Assembly (NCBI RefSeq): GCF_014698035.1
Contig: NZ_JACJSF010000005.1
Coordinates: 144,306 to 208,305 of the forward strand
Reading direction: 5' to 3'
Length of the DNA: 64,000 bases
DNA from: Desmonostoc muscorum FACHB-395
GTDB lineage: Bacteria > Cyanobacteriota > Cyanobacteriia > Cyanobacteriales > Nostocaceae
In this document: piece after piece, positions 48,320 to 57,376 of the stretch
Numbering within the stretch: position 1 is the stretch's first letter
Layout: each line of letters begins with the position of its first letter
Notes under the pieces: generated by a model
Database searches by the model: none
Seen by the model: the letters and a program-made list of their open reading frames with translations, nothing else
What the model was told of the DNA's origin: nothing
Position numbers and translations under genes: made by a program

Positions 48320-48913
48320 TTACTGTCGAATTTGTTTGAGGAACTCTGTCCTTGCTTCAATTATTGAAGGCATTAAAACGCAACGTTCTAACAAACTTAT
48401 ATCTAGTTCTGGTAGTAATTGACTTTGAGTAATTTGCTCATAGTTATCATTATTGAGGTGATATAGAGATAACTGATTATTTTCCCAAAACCAGACTTCA
48501 GTAATTTGAAACCGCTTGTACTTTTCTAATTTATCTATGCTGCCACTAGTAATATTTACTTCAATTGCTAAATCAGGATTTTCTTTTTTCTGCCCTATAT
48601 AATAAGATTCGTCAGGCTCAAAGGAAGCACCCTTTTCTTTAGCGCTATGAGTAGCACTACCTACAGGGATAAAATTCATATCTTTGTCAAATAAGTAAGC
48701 TTCCAACAATATAGCGATTACTTTTTTTAGTATCTCATGTTGTTCACCAAGTGTCATAAATTCCACACACCCATCAAGATAAGTTATGCGTAAACCTGGC
48801 GCATCTGCTGTTAAGGCTTCAAGTTTTTCAAATTCTTCCCAAGTGTAATGTCCAGGTAAAAGAAATCTTTGTTCTTGAAAGCTGGTGATTTTATCTAGGG
48901 TTTGTGGAGTCAT
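48320..48913 (-). CDS. Uma2-family (DUF820) protein
   Basis: The 197-residue protein carries HYTWEEFEKLEAL, RITYLDGCVEFMTLGEQHE, FEPDESYYIG, NPDLAIEVNITSG and ITEVWFWEN, the usual Uma2/DUF820 core with PD-(D/E)XK-type acidic residues. It belongs to the subfamily with a final EARTEFLKQIRQ. A second, less similar member lies at 28262-28900. Function unproven. A broken vapC-like fragment follows its start on the same strand. Confidence 0.87.
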   Translation of the reverse strand: MTPQTLDKITSFQEQRFLLPGHYTWEEFEKLEALTADAPGLRITYLDGCVEFMTLGEQHEILKKVIAILLEAYLFDKDMNFIPVGSATHSAKEKGASFEPDESYYIGQKKENPDLAIEVNITSGSIDKLEKYKRFQITEVWFWENNQLSLYHLNNDNYEQITQSQLLPELDISLLERCVLMPSIIEARTEFLKQIRQ

Positions 48914-48940
48914 AGTTAATATGCCTGCTTTTTTAAGTTT

Positions 48941-49160
48941 TTAAGGCAGAGTCCAGTTTTCCAATTTTAATCCATTAATGCGTTCGTAGTGACGAGTATT
49001 GTTTGTGACTAAAGTGTAATTTTCTGCAAGTGCAACACTAGCAATTAGTAAATCAAATTCAGCAATTATTTGTCCTATTCTACGGAGTTATGCCTTTAAT
49101 TCACCATACTTTTTCAGAGTAGGATTAGTTAGAGATAGAACGGGTAAGTTTTGAATCATC
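48941..49160 (-). pseudogene. VapC-like PIN-domain remnant
   Basis: The reading frame ending at TAA 48941-48943 gives RRIGQIIAEFDLLIASVALA then ENYTLVTNNTRHYERINGLK and LENWTLP, the C-terminal half of a VapC PIN-domain RNase. Upstream, the same frame has LTNPTLKKYGELKA and then an in-frame TAA just before LRRIG. No N-terminal PIN motif (DTN..) or VapB is seen. It is a truncated and stop-interrupted toxin remnant. Confidence 0.78.
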
Positions 49161-49268
49161 ATAAATTAATCGTGTATATAGCGCCTGTGGATAAATATAA
49201 CGCTCAAAAAGGCGATAAATTAAGAAGCAACAGCGATAAACTAAAGATAAGAAGGTAGGAGAGGCGGA

Positions 49269-49616
49269 TTGAAACTGCCAAATTATGAACTGGCAGTTGT
49301 GCCACAACGAAAAATCACTGAGTATCTGTTGTCGCCAACTCACCCCGATGGACGCAGCAAGGAAAAGTTTTTCACTGCGTTTGGTTTTTCAGTAGAGGAT
49401 TGGGAAACTTTTGCTAAGGCATTACTAAATCATGTTGCTGATAACGATGTTACAAAGATTGAAGATTCCCCATTCGGAACTCGATATGCTGTAGAAGGTA
49501 CACTGCTTTCACCAGATGGCAGAAATCCTGTGGTTCTTTCTGCTTGGTTTATTGAAACAGGGGAAACTATTCCTAAGTTTGTTACTTCATACCCACTAAA
49601 ACGGAGAGAAGAATGA
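49269..49616 (+). CDS. DUF6883 protein
   Basis: TTG 49269 is taken as start: it follows GTAGGAGAGGCGGA, a strong Shine-Dalgarno 7 bases upstream, and gives MKLPNYELAVVPQRKITEYL, the family's usual opening. The 115 residues continue with SPTHPDGRSKEKFFTAFGF and ALLNHVADNDVTKIEDSPFG and LSAWFIETGETIPKFVTSYP. DUF6883 proteins are small and often paired with DUF4926; the pair overlaps here by four bases, which implies translational coupling. Function unknown, possibly toxin/immunity-like. Confidence 0.78.
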   Translation: MKLPNYELAVVPQRKITEYLLSPTHPDGRSKEKFFTAFGFSVEDWETFAKALLNHVADNDVTKIEDSPFGTRYAVEGTLLSPDGRNPVVLSAWFIETGETIPKFVTSYPLKRREE

Positions 49617-49837
49617 TTCAAGAACTTGATAGGGTTATCCTGACTAGTGATATACCAGAATATAGTTTAGAGGAGGGTGATATAGGTACAGTTGTTTTAG
49701 TACATCAGGGTGGCAAAGGATATGAGGTTGAATTTGTCACATTAGATGGAGAAACTGTGGCAATTGTTTCACTCTACAGCATACAAGTACGTCCAATCGG
49801 TAGAAGAGAAATTGCGCGATCGCGGCTGATAATCTAA
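49613..49837 (+). CDS. DUF4926 protein
   Basis: The 74-residue protein overlaps the DUF6883 stop by four bases (ATGA). It has the DUF4926 pattern ELDRVILTSDIPEYSLEEGD, IGTVVLVHQGGKGYEVEFVT and ETVAIVSLYSIQVRP, a small SH3-like beta barrel. Paired DUF6883-DUF4926 genes occur widely in cyanobacteria. A role as antidote or partner of the upstream protein is an inference. The stop lies three bases before the end of the convergent AIG1-type GTPase gene. Confidence 0.8.
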   Translation: MIQELDRVILTSDIPEYSLEEGDIGTVVLVHQGGKGYEVEFVTLDGETVAIVSLYSIQVRPIGRREIARSRLII

Positions 49838-49840
49838 TTT

Positions 49841-50881
49841 TTAACTAAAAAAGTAAAAAATACTTCCTAAAGCAGCGCCTACTACACCACCAATTGCAGC
49901 ACCAATTGGCCCACCAGCCACTGCTCCAATAGTTGCACCTGCTACTGCTAAGGCTGGAATAACCTCTATAATTTTTTGCTTAATTAATTCTTTTTGTATG
50001 TTATTAAATATAAAATTATTAGCATCAAATTCACAATTTTCATCTTTTTCGTTTCTATTTTGAGATTCAGATTGATTATAAAAAGTCCAGTTTGGATCTC
50101 TATTATTTTGATTAGATTGTGTTTTATTTATTCTAGAAGCAGTTGCCATCAAAAAAGGAATTGCACCTCTTTCAGACATCCTTATGAATACTTGCGTATA
50201 CAATTCTTCTAACCATCTTTTACCATCGGGTGTTGTTTGACTTTTATTATCTACAGCAACTGAGGGAATTTTATTTGCAATTTCATGACCTGTATGTTTT
50301 GCAATTTCATCTCTAATACGCTTAGTTCTTTCCCGTAATTCTTCTAAATAGTCGTCAGCTTTATTAGCGCGTGTGAAAATAATTACAGAATGTTCCCAAA
50401 CTTTTGGTGTAAATGCTTCTGAAATAATTTGTATACCTTTTTTTTCATCTTCACCAACTCTTGCGTCATCAAGACGAGTTACAAACCAAAGTAAATCTAT
50501 TTGCTTGACTTGATTTTGAATTAATTCTATATACTTTTGGTTATTTCCTTTTTCTGGGATATCATCACACAGTCCAGGCGTATCAATTATTGAACATTTA
50601 ACACCATTTATTTCATGCTCATATTCCTGAACTTCCATTGTTGTAGCATCATATTTGCCTACAGGAGCAATTGCCTGATTCAGTAATGAATTAACAGTAC
50701 TAGATTTACCAACACCTGTTTTACCTAGTAAAAGAAATACGAATTTTTTGTCTTTAGATAGCTGTAGTTTATCAATTAATAAACTTAATAATTCTCCAAA
50801 AGAAGAAGATATAGATTCTTTGCTTTCTGCCAACTTCTTTATAATTTCATCCACGAGCTTTTTAGCTGTCTCATTAAGCAT
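49841..50881 (-). CDS. AIG1/Toc34-like GTPase with C-terminal glycine zipper
   Basis: The 346-residue protein has a GTPase domain with P-loop GKTGVGKSS (53-61), a G2 threonine in DATTMEV, G3 DTPGL (100-104) and G4 NKAD (173-176). The arrangement GKTGVGKSSTVNSLLNQ then IIDTPGLCDD resembles the AIG1/IMAP/Toc34 septin-like GTPases. An Asn-rich linker follows, then residues 305-346, a hydrophobic glycine-zipper (AVAGATIGAVAGGPIGAAIG) that may insert into a membrane. Eukaryotic relatives act in chloroplast import or immunity; bacterial ones are poorly known and may belong to conflict systems. It is convergent with DUF4926. Confidence 0.82.
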   Translation of the reverse strand: MLNETAKKLVDEIIKKLAESKESISSSFGELLSLLIDKLQLSKDKKFVFLLLGKTGVGKSSTVNSLLNQAIAPVGKYDATTMEVQEYEHEINGVKCSIIDTPGLCDDIPEKGNNQKYIELIQNQVKQIDLLWFVTRLDDARVGEDEKKGIQIISEAFTPKVWEHSVIIFTRANKADDYLEELRERTKRIRDEIAKHTGHEIANKIPSVAVDNKSQTTPDGKRWLEELYTQVFIRMSERGAIPFLMATASRINKTQSNQNNRDPNWTFYNQSESQNRNEKDENCEFDANNFIFNNIQKELIKQKIIEVIPALAVAGATIGAVAGGPIGAAIGGVVGAALGSIFYFFS

Positions 50882-51136
50882 ATAGTTTATATTATTAGTT
50901 AATTTTTATACAATATTAATACATTAAAAGCATAAAAATAACCGTAAATATACGCTTCAAAATACCAATTTACTCGGCATCTATCCACGTATATATCCGG
51001 TTAAAAATCAGACTTTTCTACCTACAAAACCCAACTTAATGAACTAACCCGATCGCACTTTTTCTCAAGTCTCCACATTCCCCACGCTTCCAGATAAAAA
51101 TATCACCCTTCGTCCTAGCTCAAAAATCAAGTTTTG

Positions 51137-51283
51137 CGACTTATAAACTAAGTTTCTGACTCCTAAACTAACTTTTGTGACACCAAAACCAGCTTTTGTG
51201 ACACCAAAACTAACTTTTGCGACACCAAAACCAGCTTTTGTGACTTCAAAACCAGCTTTTGCGACACCAAAACCAGCTTTTGT
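51137..51283. repeat. 21-bp tandem repeats, seven units
   Basis: Units such as GACACCAAAACCAGCTTTTG recur every 21 bases, with one 20-base step near the left end. GAC anchors fall at 51138, 51158, 51179, 51200, 51221, 51242 and 51263. On the minus strand they would read KAGFGVT heptads in an open frame, but the frame lacks a ribosome site and a normal protein composition. Confidence 0.85.
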
Positions 51284-51505
51284 CAAAGAATTTCAGCAAA
51301 TCCACTCCCATTTTTCCTGCTTGCTAAGTTCTCTTCAATAGAAAAACGCAAATATACGCATTCCGACGCTATTTCAGCGTTTCTATACGTATAAATGCGA
51401 TAAAAGTAGAAACAATTCCAGCTTTATTTAATGGGTGTTGCTGAATCTAGAGATGAAACGCAAAGGAATATTCAATAAAATCATCCCGCATTTATGCAAC
51501 ATCAT

Positions 51506-53719
51506 TTAATGGACTAACGCGATCGCACGTTTCGTCAACGCTTCAGCAGTCAATCCATTAAACGCCATCAACTCTCCAGCACTGGCTGTAGTTTCCCCAC
51601 GCTTCCACGCAAAGGTGTCGCGCTTCGCTGTACTCCGCAACAGAATCGGTTCTAGCATCCCCGCAGCACCACCTGTCACCGCAATTAACGCATCACCATC
51701 AAATAATTCAGCAAATGCTGCATCATCCAAGAAACCGCCTTCGGGTTCAGAACAAGTATCCCACGCGGTATCATGACTACGGTACAATTGCCGAGGATTG
51801 ATCACAGAAACTATCTTCACACCAATACCTTCAGTTTCTAAAAAAGCCGCAGCTTCAAATACTGGTATTAATGTTAAATCGCCAATTACAGCAAATACAA
51901 CTTGTTTATCACCAGCAATTTCATGTAATAGCACTGCACCATCGCGCAATCCTTGACGAGTTTGTTCTAAAGTTGTGCGAATTGGCAATGGCGATTTACT
52001 AGCTGTAATCACAACTCCTTTATTCTTAGTTTTCAACGCCCAATCATAACAGGCTTGAATACTATTAGCATCAGGCGGAAATAATGGGAAAACATTTCCA
52101 TTTCGCATCAACGAAGCAAAGTAAGCTTCAATTTCTGGACGTTGGTGAGTCCAACCGTTGCGCCCTTGCTCTAATGCGCCTGCTGTGAATAAAGTAATAG
52201 TCGAAGGAGTTTGACGGCGCAATTCTGCCATTGCTTGGGTTACAGTTTGCCAAATTGGTAATCCATTGATGGCAAAAGATTCGTAAGAACACCACAAAGT
52301 TCTCGCACCCATTAACGCTAAACCCGCAGCTAAACCGGCACAAGCATCTTCACTCAAAGGTTCATAAACTTGTCCGTTTGGTGCTTGATTATATAAATCG
52401 TCGGTTGTGGGATGGATAATTTTTAATGCTTGGTTGATGTTGGCAATTCCTGATGCTTCATTACCATCAGCGTTGGTGACAAGAAAATTCTGATCTTTAT
52501 TTCCAACTATTCCTACCAATCGTCCCATCGCAGTTGTGGAAACCTTTGGTTCGCCACCAACTGCATATTCTTCTAAAGGTAATTCGCCTAATTCTGGTAA
52601 TGGAAATTCAAATTCTGTAACTACAGTTTTTGCTGCTGGGCCACCACCAGCGCGTTCGGCATTTGTTCTAACTAATTGCCAAGCTTCCGCAGACAAAGCA
52701 CGGGTTTGCAATGCACTCATAATATGCGGTGCATCCAGCGTATCTTTAGGATACAAGTTGTGAGATTTTGCACCCCGCGCGTGGACTCCTGCACCTTTGA
52801 GTTGTTTAATAATGAAGACGGTAAGCTTACCACCCAGTGCCGATCGCGCTGCTTTATCTACACCCGAAAGTACTGCTTGAGTAAATTTTAGGCGTTTCTC
52901 AAAAGAAAAGGCGGTGCTATCAACGTAATCCCCTGGTTGATTTTGATCGTCGAAATCCTTAGCATCCACTAACACCACTTCATCAAAACCGTTACCTTGC
53001 CAATATGCTTGCATCTGTTCATTGGTTTTCAGGGAAACCATGCTGTGATGTTCTTGGCTGTAACCGTTCCACACCAACACTGGTAAGAAGTTGGTGACAG
53101 CAGGATAAGCAGTATGGAAATGCGCGATCGCACTTACAATATAAGGCTCACCCAATCCACCATCCCCAACTGTAAAGGGGAACAACTTATCTTTGTGTAA
53201 TAGTGCAGCCGCCATTGCAAAGTGTTGCCCTTGTCCCAAAGGCCCAGCCGGTGCGAGAATACCGGGAATGTAACCAGAAAGGTGTCCTAAAAGTCCGTGC
53301 TTTTCTCGGAAGCGATCACGCAATTGTTGGACTGTAAAAATTCCCATGTCCTCTAGCGAACGATCCAAGAACATGGCACTATAAAATCCAGGGGCGTGGT
53401 GTCCCACTTCAGTAATAATGTTCTTGTATCCCAGCATGACAAGAGATGCGTAAGCTTCTGCTTGGCTGGCGAAACCGCCGGGATGCCCAGAAGCCTTACT
53501 AGCGGTAACTTGCAAAGTCAGGTAGCGCAGGGCATCAGCAGCTAGTAAAGTTTGATATACAGCTGCTTTATCTGTTGGAGATGCGATCGCTATTTTGCCC
53601 GATTCGATAGCAGGTGTTGCACCATGAGTTTCAAAATCTGGTAACGCTTCACCAAAATATTGAATTCCTTCAGAAAAATTGGGAAGCGCTGAAGAAGCTT
53701 TTGGAGAGATTGCAGTCAT
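51506..53719 (-). CDS. Thiamine-diphosphate enzyme of the transketolase/phosphoketolase group
   Basis: The 737-residue protein shows SKASGHPGG, a transketolase-like diphosphate contact, and GDGGLGEP followed by VWNGYS, the GDG..N metal/ThDP motif. Also present are GPLGQGQHFAMAAALL, NADGNEASGI and LWCSYESFAINGLPIW. Length lies between transketolase (about 670) and phosphoketolase (about 800), and several words (RREETP-like LRRQTPSTITLFTAGALEQG, NGWTHQRPEI) recall phosphoketolase. Substrate should be a sugar phosphate or alpha-keto acid, but which reaction is uncertain. It is cytoplasmic and monocistronic. Confidence 0.72.
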   Translation of the reverse strand: MTAISPKASSALPNFSEGIQYFGEALPDFETHGATPAIESGKIAIASPTDKAAVYQTLLAADALRYLTLQVTASKASGHPGGFASQAEAYASLVMLGYKNIITEVGHHAPGFYSAMFLDRSLEDMGIFTVQQLRDRFREKHGLLGHLSGYIPGILAPAGPLGQGQHFAMAAALLHKDKLFPFTVGDGGLGEPYIVSAIAHFHTAYPAVTNFLPVLVWNGYSQEHHSMVSLKTNEQMQAYWQGNGFDEVVLVDAKDFDDQNQPGDYVDSTAFSFEKRLKFTQAVLSGVDKAARSALGGKLTVFIIKQLKGAGVHARGAKSHNLYPKDTLDAPHIMSALQTRALSAEAWQLVRTNAERAGGGPAAKTVVTEFEFPLPELGELPLEEYAVGGEPKVSTTAMGRLVGIVGNKDQNFLVTNADGNEASGIANINQALKIIHPTTDDLYNQAPNGQVYEPLSEDACAGLAAGLALMGARTLWCSYESFAINGLPIWQTVTQAMAELRRQTPSTITLFTAGALEQGRNGWTHQRPEIEAYFASLMRNGNVFPLFPPDANSIQACYDWALKTKNKGVVITASKSPLPIRTTLEQTRQGLRDGAVLLHEIAGDKQVVFAVIGDLTLIPVFEAAAFLETEGIGVKIVSVINPRQLYRSHDTAWDTCSEPEGGFLDDAAFAELFDGDALIAVTGGAAGMLEPILLRSTAKRDTFAWKRGETTASAGELMAFNGLTAEALTKRAIALVH

Positions 53720-53908
53720 GCTGAGTACCTTGTGACGATGAGATGAAACTGTAGATGCTCGTTGAATTTAACAAAAATTTTACATCTTTCAGGCTGTAAC
53801 AGTTTATTGCTTTTTTGTACCCTCAGTATAAGTAACTCCAATCAACAGAAATTTATAAGTTGCAGTTAGTTAAAGTAAGAACAAGACATAAAGTAACAAA
53901 AGAATTTT

Positions 53909-55291
53909 ATGAAATTACCAAACGGCCCGCAAAGCCCAGCAGTTTTACAGATGCTACGCTGGATTACTAGCCCCATGTCATTTATGGAAACTTGTGCCAA
54001 AAGATATGGGGATATGTTCACCATCAGGTTAGACAGCAAATCTCCGCCACTGATATTTGTCAGTAAACCTGAAGTGCTAGAGCAGATTTTGACAAATGAT
54101 ACCAAGGGGTTAGAAGCACCTGGTGATACAAATGCGGTGTTTGAATCTTTGCTTGGTAAGCATTCTGTGATTACCATTAGTGGTGCGGAACACCAACGCC
54201 AACGGCAGTTATTATTGCCACCTTTTCACGGTGAAAGAATGCGAAGCTATAGTCAAATAATTAGTGATATTACCGAGAAAGTCATTAGCCAACACCAGAT
54301 AGGGCAACCCTTCAATATCCGGTCTGTTACCCAAGCTATTACCCTGCGAGTGATAATGCAAGCTGTGTTTGGGCTAGATGAAGGCCCACGCGCCGAAAAA
54401 TTACAGCATTGTTTGGCTGAAATGCTGGAAAAAGGAAGTTCTGTGTTGAGTGCCGCTTTGCTTTATTTTCCAGCTTTGCAAAGGGATTTTGGCCCGATTA
54501 ATTTCTGGGGAAAGCAGATGCGCCGACAGCAGGCAGCTGACAAACTTATATACGAAGAAATTCGAGAACGTCAAGAACAACCAGACCCATCACGCACAGA
54601 TATTCTCAGCTTACTCATGGCGGCTAGGGATGAAGCAGGTCAACCAATGACTGATGAAGAGTTACGCGATGAATTAATGACTCTGTTGGTCGCAGGCCAT
54701 GAAACCACAGCAACAGCCTTAGCATGGGCATTTTACTGGATTCAAAAAATACCATCAGTACGCCAAAAGTTACTGCAAGAACTAGATAGCTTGGGTGATA
54801 ACCCAGATTCTGGCACCATTTTTAAATTACCCTACCTCAACGCTGTTTGTTCCGAAACTTTGCGAATTTACCCAGTAGCGATGCTGACCTTTGCCAGAGT
54901 GGTCAGAACTCCTCTATCTTTGGGTGGCTACGAACTGGAACCAGGTACAGGTGTTATTGGTTCAATTTACTTGACCCACCACCGTGAAGATTTATACCCC
55001 GAACCTAAGCAGTTTAAACCAGAACGCTTTTTAGAACGGCAATTTTCTCCCTATGAATATTTACCTTTTGGGGGTGGTGCAAGACGCTGTATTGGTCTAG
55101 CATTTGCCCAGTTGGAAATGAAGCTAGCACTCGCCAAAATCCTTTCCACCCGCGAATTAGAACTAGTTGACAATAGTGAAGTACGGCCTAAACGCCGTGG
55201 TTTAGTGACAGGCCAAGATCGTCCCATCCAGATGGTTGTCAGGAGTCAACGTCCGGTGAAGTCTCCCATTCTACAGACAACCACTGTTTGA
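53909..55291 (+). CDS. Cytochrome P450, CYP110-like (copy 1)
   Basis: The 460-residue protein has all P450 hallmarks: I-helix AGHETT (262-267), ExxR in ETLR (316-319), PERF (371-374) and the haem loop FGGGARRCIG with ligand C394. The opening GPQSPAVLQMLRWITSPMSF resembles the CYP110 family of Nostocales. CYP110 members hydroxylate fatty acids or terpenes, but the substrate here is unknown. No ferredoxin or reductase is adjacent. A second P450 follows 600 bases downstream and aligns with it residue for residue, so they are paralogues. Confidence 0.92.
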   Translation: MKLPNGPQSPAVLQMLRWITSPMSFMETCAKRYGDMFTIRLDSKSPPLIFVSKPEVLEQILTNDTKGLEAPGDTNAVFESLLGKHSVITISGAEHQRQRQLLLPPFHGERMRSYSQIISDITEKVISQHQIGQPFNIRSVTQAITLRVIMQAVFGLDEGPRAEKLQHCLAEMLEKGSSVLSAALLYFPALQRDFGPINFWGKQMRRQQAADKLIYEEIRERQEQPDPSRTDILSLLMAARDEAGQPMTDEELRDELMTLLVAGHETTATALAWAFYWIQKIPSVRQKLLQELDSLGDNPDSGTIFKLPYLNAVCSETLRIYPVAMLTFARVVRTPLSLGGYELEPGTGVIGSIYLTHHREDLYPEPKQFKPERFLERQFSPYEYLPFGGGARRCIGLAFAQLEMKLALAKILSTRELELVDNSEVRPKRRGLVTGQDRPIQMVVRSQRPVKSPILQTTTV

Positions 55292-55714
55292 TGTTGAGGG
55301 GTCTGATGGTTGCGTTCAGGGAACCTTCAAATTTCATCTATATATTTAGATAGATTTTCAATGCTTTTAAATAATCCCTCATAGTCCTCTTTTAAGGAGA
55401 TTTATGGGGGATTTTAATATATTACAACTGTAAAAAGAATGAGTTTTAAGACTGAGTTAATACAGCAATGTAAAACATTTTGACATCACCAAAAGACATA
55501 GTTTTCGTGGATATATCCCAAAACAATTGAGTAAGCTTTTTCTATAAATACCTCTAAAAATTTGGTAAAAAATATTATTATTATCTTTGCAAAAATTTAT
55601 GTTAATGATTTGTCAGCATGATTCACTTAGCGATAATTCACTCCCAAACATCTCCCCAAAGTATTAAAAAGGTATGCTCTAATTACCTAATTAAAAATTA
55701 AGCTTAGGGAGTAT
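55292..55714. other. Intergenic, about 420 bases
   Basis: AT-rich spacer between the two P450 genes. No hairpin or gene. It ends at the MITE. Confidence 0.45.
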
Positions 55715-55836
55715 CTAGTGGTCTATAGCATTAATTTTGCTAGGTTTGTAGTGAGCGATTTATCGCTCAAATCAAGGACTAAAGTCCTTACTACGAACTT
55801 TTATAACCCTTCAGAATTAATGGGACAGACTACTAG
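55715..55836. mobile_element. MITE copy 2, 122 bp
   Basis: Starts CTAGTGGTCTATAGCATTAA and ends GGGACAGACTACTAG, the same inverted ends as 22828-22951. The middle has GAGCGATTTATCGCTC and AAGGACTAAAGTCCTT hairpins at matching places. It sits between the two P450 genes. Confidence 0.82.
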
Positions 55837-55897
55837 GCTTACTCAAGCGTATTGAATTATTTGCAGCTTACTAAACCTTAAACGTATCGAATAAATA

Positions 55898-57274
55898 ATG
55901 AAAATACTTGATAGTCTAACCACACCATCGTTGCTGCAAACTCTGCAATTAATTGCTCAACCCACAAAAACTTTAGAAAAGTATACTGCGAAGTACGGTG
56001 ATATTTTCACAATGCGGGTAATGGGTTTAAAATCGCCACCAATAGTATTTTTTAGCCATCCCCAAGCAATTAGTGATTGTTTTGCCATCCCTGCATACAA
56101 GTTAGATTTTAAGAAAGCAACCCATGTGTTTAAACCCTTATTTGGAGAGAATTCTATTGTATTTCAAGAAGCGCGATCGCACCAACAACAACGGCAGCTA
56201 TTACTACCAGCATTTCATGGCGATAATTTAAAATCTTATGGACAAACAATTTGCCAAATTACTGAAGAATTTACACAAAGTTGGACATCAGGTACAGATA
56301 TTTGTATACACAATTTAATGTCAGATATCACTTTAGAAATTATCTTACAAGTGGTATTTGGTATTACTCATGGTGTGCGTTACCAACAATTAAAAGAACA
56401 ATTGAGTTATTTATTAGAAGACGTAACTAAACCTTGGTATTCCAGCTTGTTTTTCTTTCCTTCGCTGCAAAAAGATTTAGGCGCATGGAGTCCTTGGGGA
56501 ATTTTCTTAAAAAGACGAGAGAAAATTGACAAACTCATCTATGCAGAAATTTCTGAAAGACGTTCGCGGAATGATGCTACGCGTACAGATATTCTCAGTA
56601 TGCTGATGTCAGCGCATGACGTAAATGGCCAACAGATGACAGATCAGGAATTACGCGATCAACTAGTTTCATTATTGCTGTTAGGTTATGAAACTACATC
56701 TGGTGTATTAGCCTGGATATTTTATTTAATTCACTCTCACCCAGAGGTTAAACATCGGCTAATGCAAGAACTAAATACTTTGAATAATCTCACAAATCCT
56801 GAAGCGATTACACAATTACCTTATCTCACCGCCGTCTGTCAAGAAACACTGCGAATTCATCCTATTGCTTTAATTTGCACACCACGAATGGTAAAAGAAC
56901 CAGTGGAAATTATGGGGCATAAATTTACATCAGAAACAGTTTTAGTTCCATGTATTCATTTAGCACATCGCCGAACAGACACTTACTCAGAACCAGAACA
57001 GTTTCGTCCAGAAAGATTCCTCAACCAAAAATTTTCACCTTACGAATATTTACCCTTTGGTGGAGGTTATCGCGGTTGCATTGGTGCAGCATTTTCTATG
57101 TATGAACTAAAATTAGTAACAGCCATAATATTATCCCGTTTTGAATTAAGCCTTATTGATAAACGTCCAGCATATCCAGTCCGTCGTGGTATTACAATTG
57201 TCCCTAGCGGCGGTGTAAAAATGGTTGTTACTAAAAAAGCAAAATTTAAAAGACAAACAATACTTTCTACTTGA
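55898..57274 (+). CDS. Cytochrome P450, CYP110-like (copy 2)
   Basis: The 458-residue protein aligns with the upstream P450 throughout (ETLR 316-319, haem loop FGGGYRGCIG with C394). Its I-helix motif is LGYETTS (262-268): the usual acidic-alcohol pair E-T is kept, but the Gly-His before it is changed to Gly-Tyr, and the first Ala to Leu. The substitution may alter oxygen or substrate handling. Substrate unknown. A MITE lies in its upstream spacer. Confidence 0.9.
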   Translation: MKILDSLTTPSLLQTLQLIAQPTKTLEKYTAKYGDIFTMRVMGLKSPPIVFFSHPQAISDCFAIPAYKLDFKKATHVFKPLFGENSIVFQEARSHQQQRQLLLPAFHGDNLKSYGQTICQITEEFTQSWTSGTDICIHNLMSDITLEIILQVVFGITHGVRYQQLKEQLSYLLEDVTKPWYSSLFFFPSLQKDLGAWSPWGIFLKRREKIDKLIYAEISERRSRNDATRTDILSMLMSAHDVNGQQMTDQELRDQLVSLLLLGYETTSGVLAWIFYLIHSHPEVKHRLMQELNTLNNLTNPEAITQLPYLTAVCQETLRIHPIALICTPRMVKEPVEIMGHKFTSETVLVPCIHLAHRRTDTYSEPEQFRPERFLNQKFSPYEYLPFGGGYRGCIGAAFSMYELKLVTAIILSRFELSLIDKRPAYPVRRGITIVPSGGVKMVVTKKAKFKRQTILST

Positions 57275-57376
57275 TTACTCAATCCTCCGATTTGCATATA
57301 CCTAAATACAGATCCGCTCCTTAGCATATAGCCTTTACAGTAACTAGTAAGAGGACATTTAGGAGATTACTAATTC

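Noticed and set aside
51137..51283. Possible CRISPR array
   Set aside because: Units are directly adjacent with no unique spacers.
51065..51286. Minus-strand ORF of KAGFGVT heptads
   Set aside because: Product of the 21-bp tandem repeat; one 20-base step breaks the period and there is no start context.
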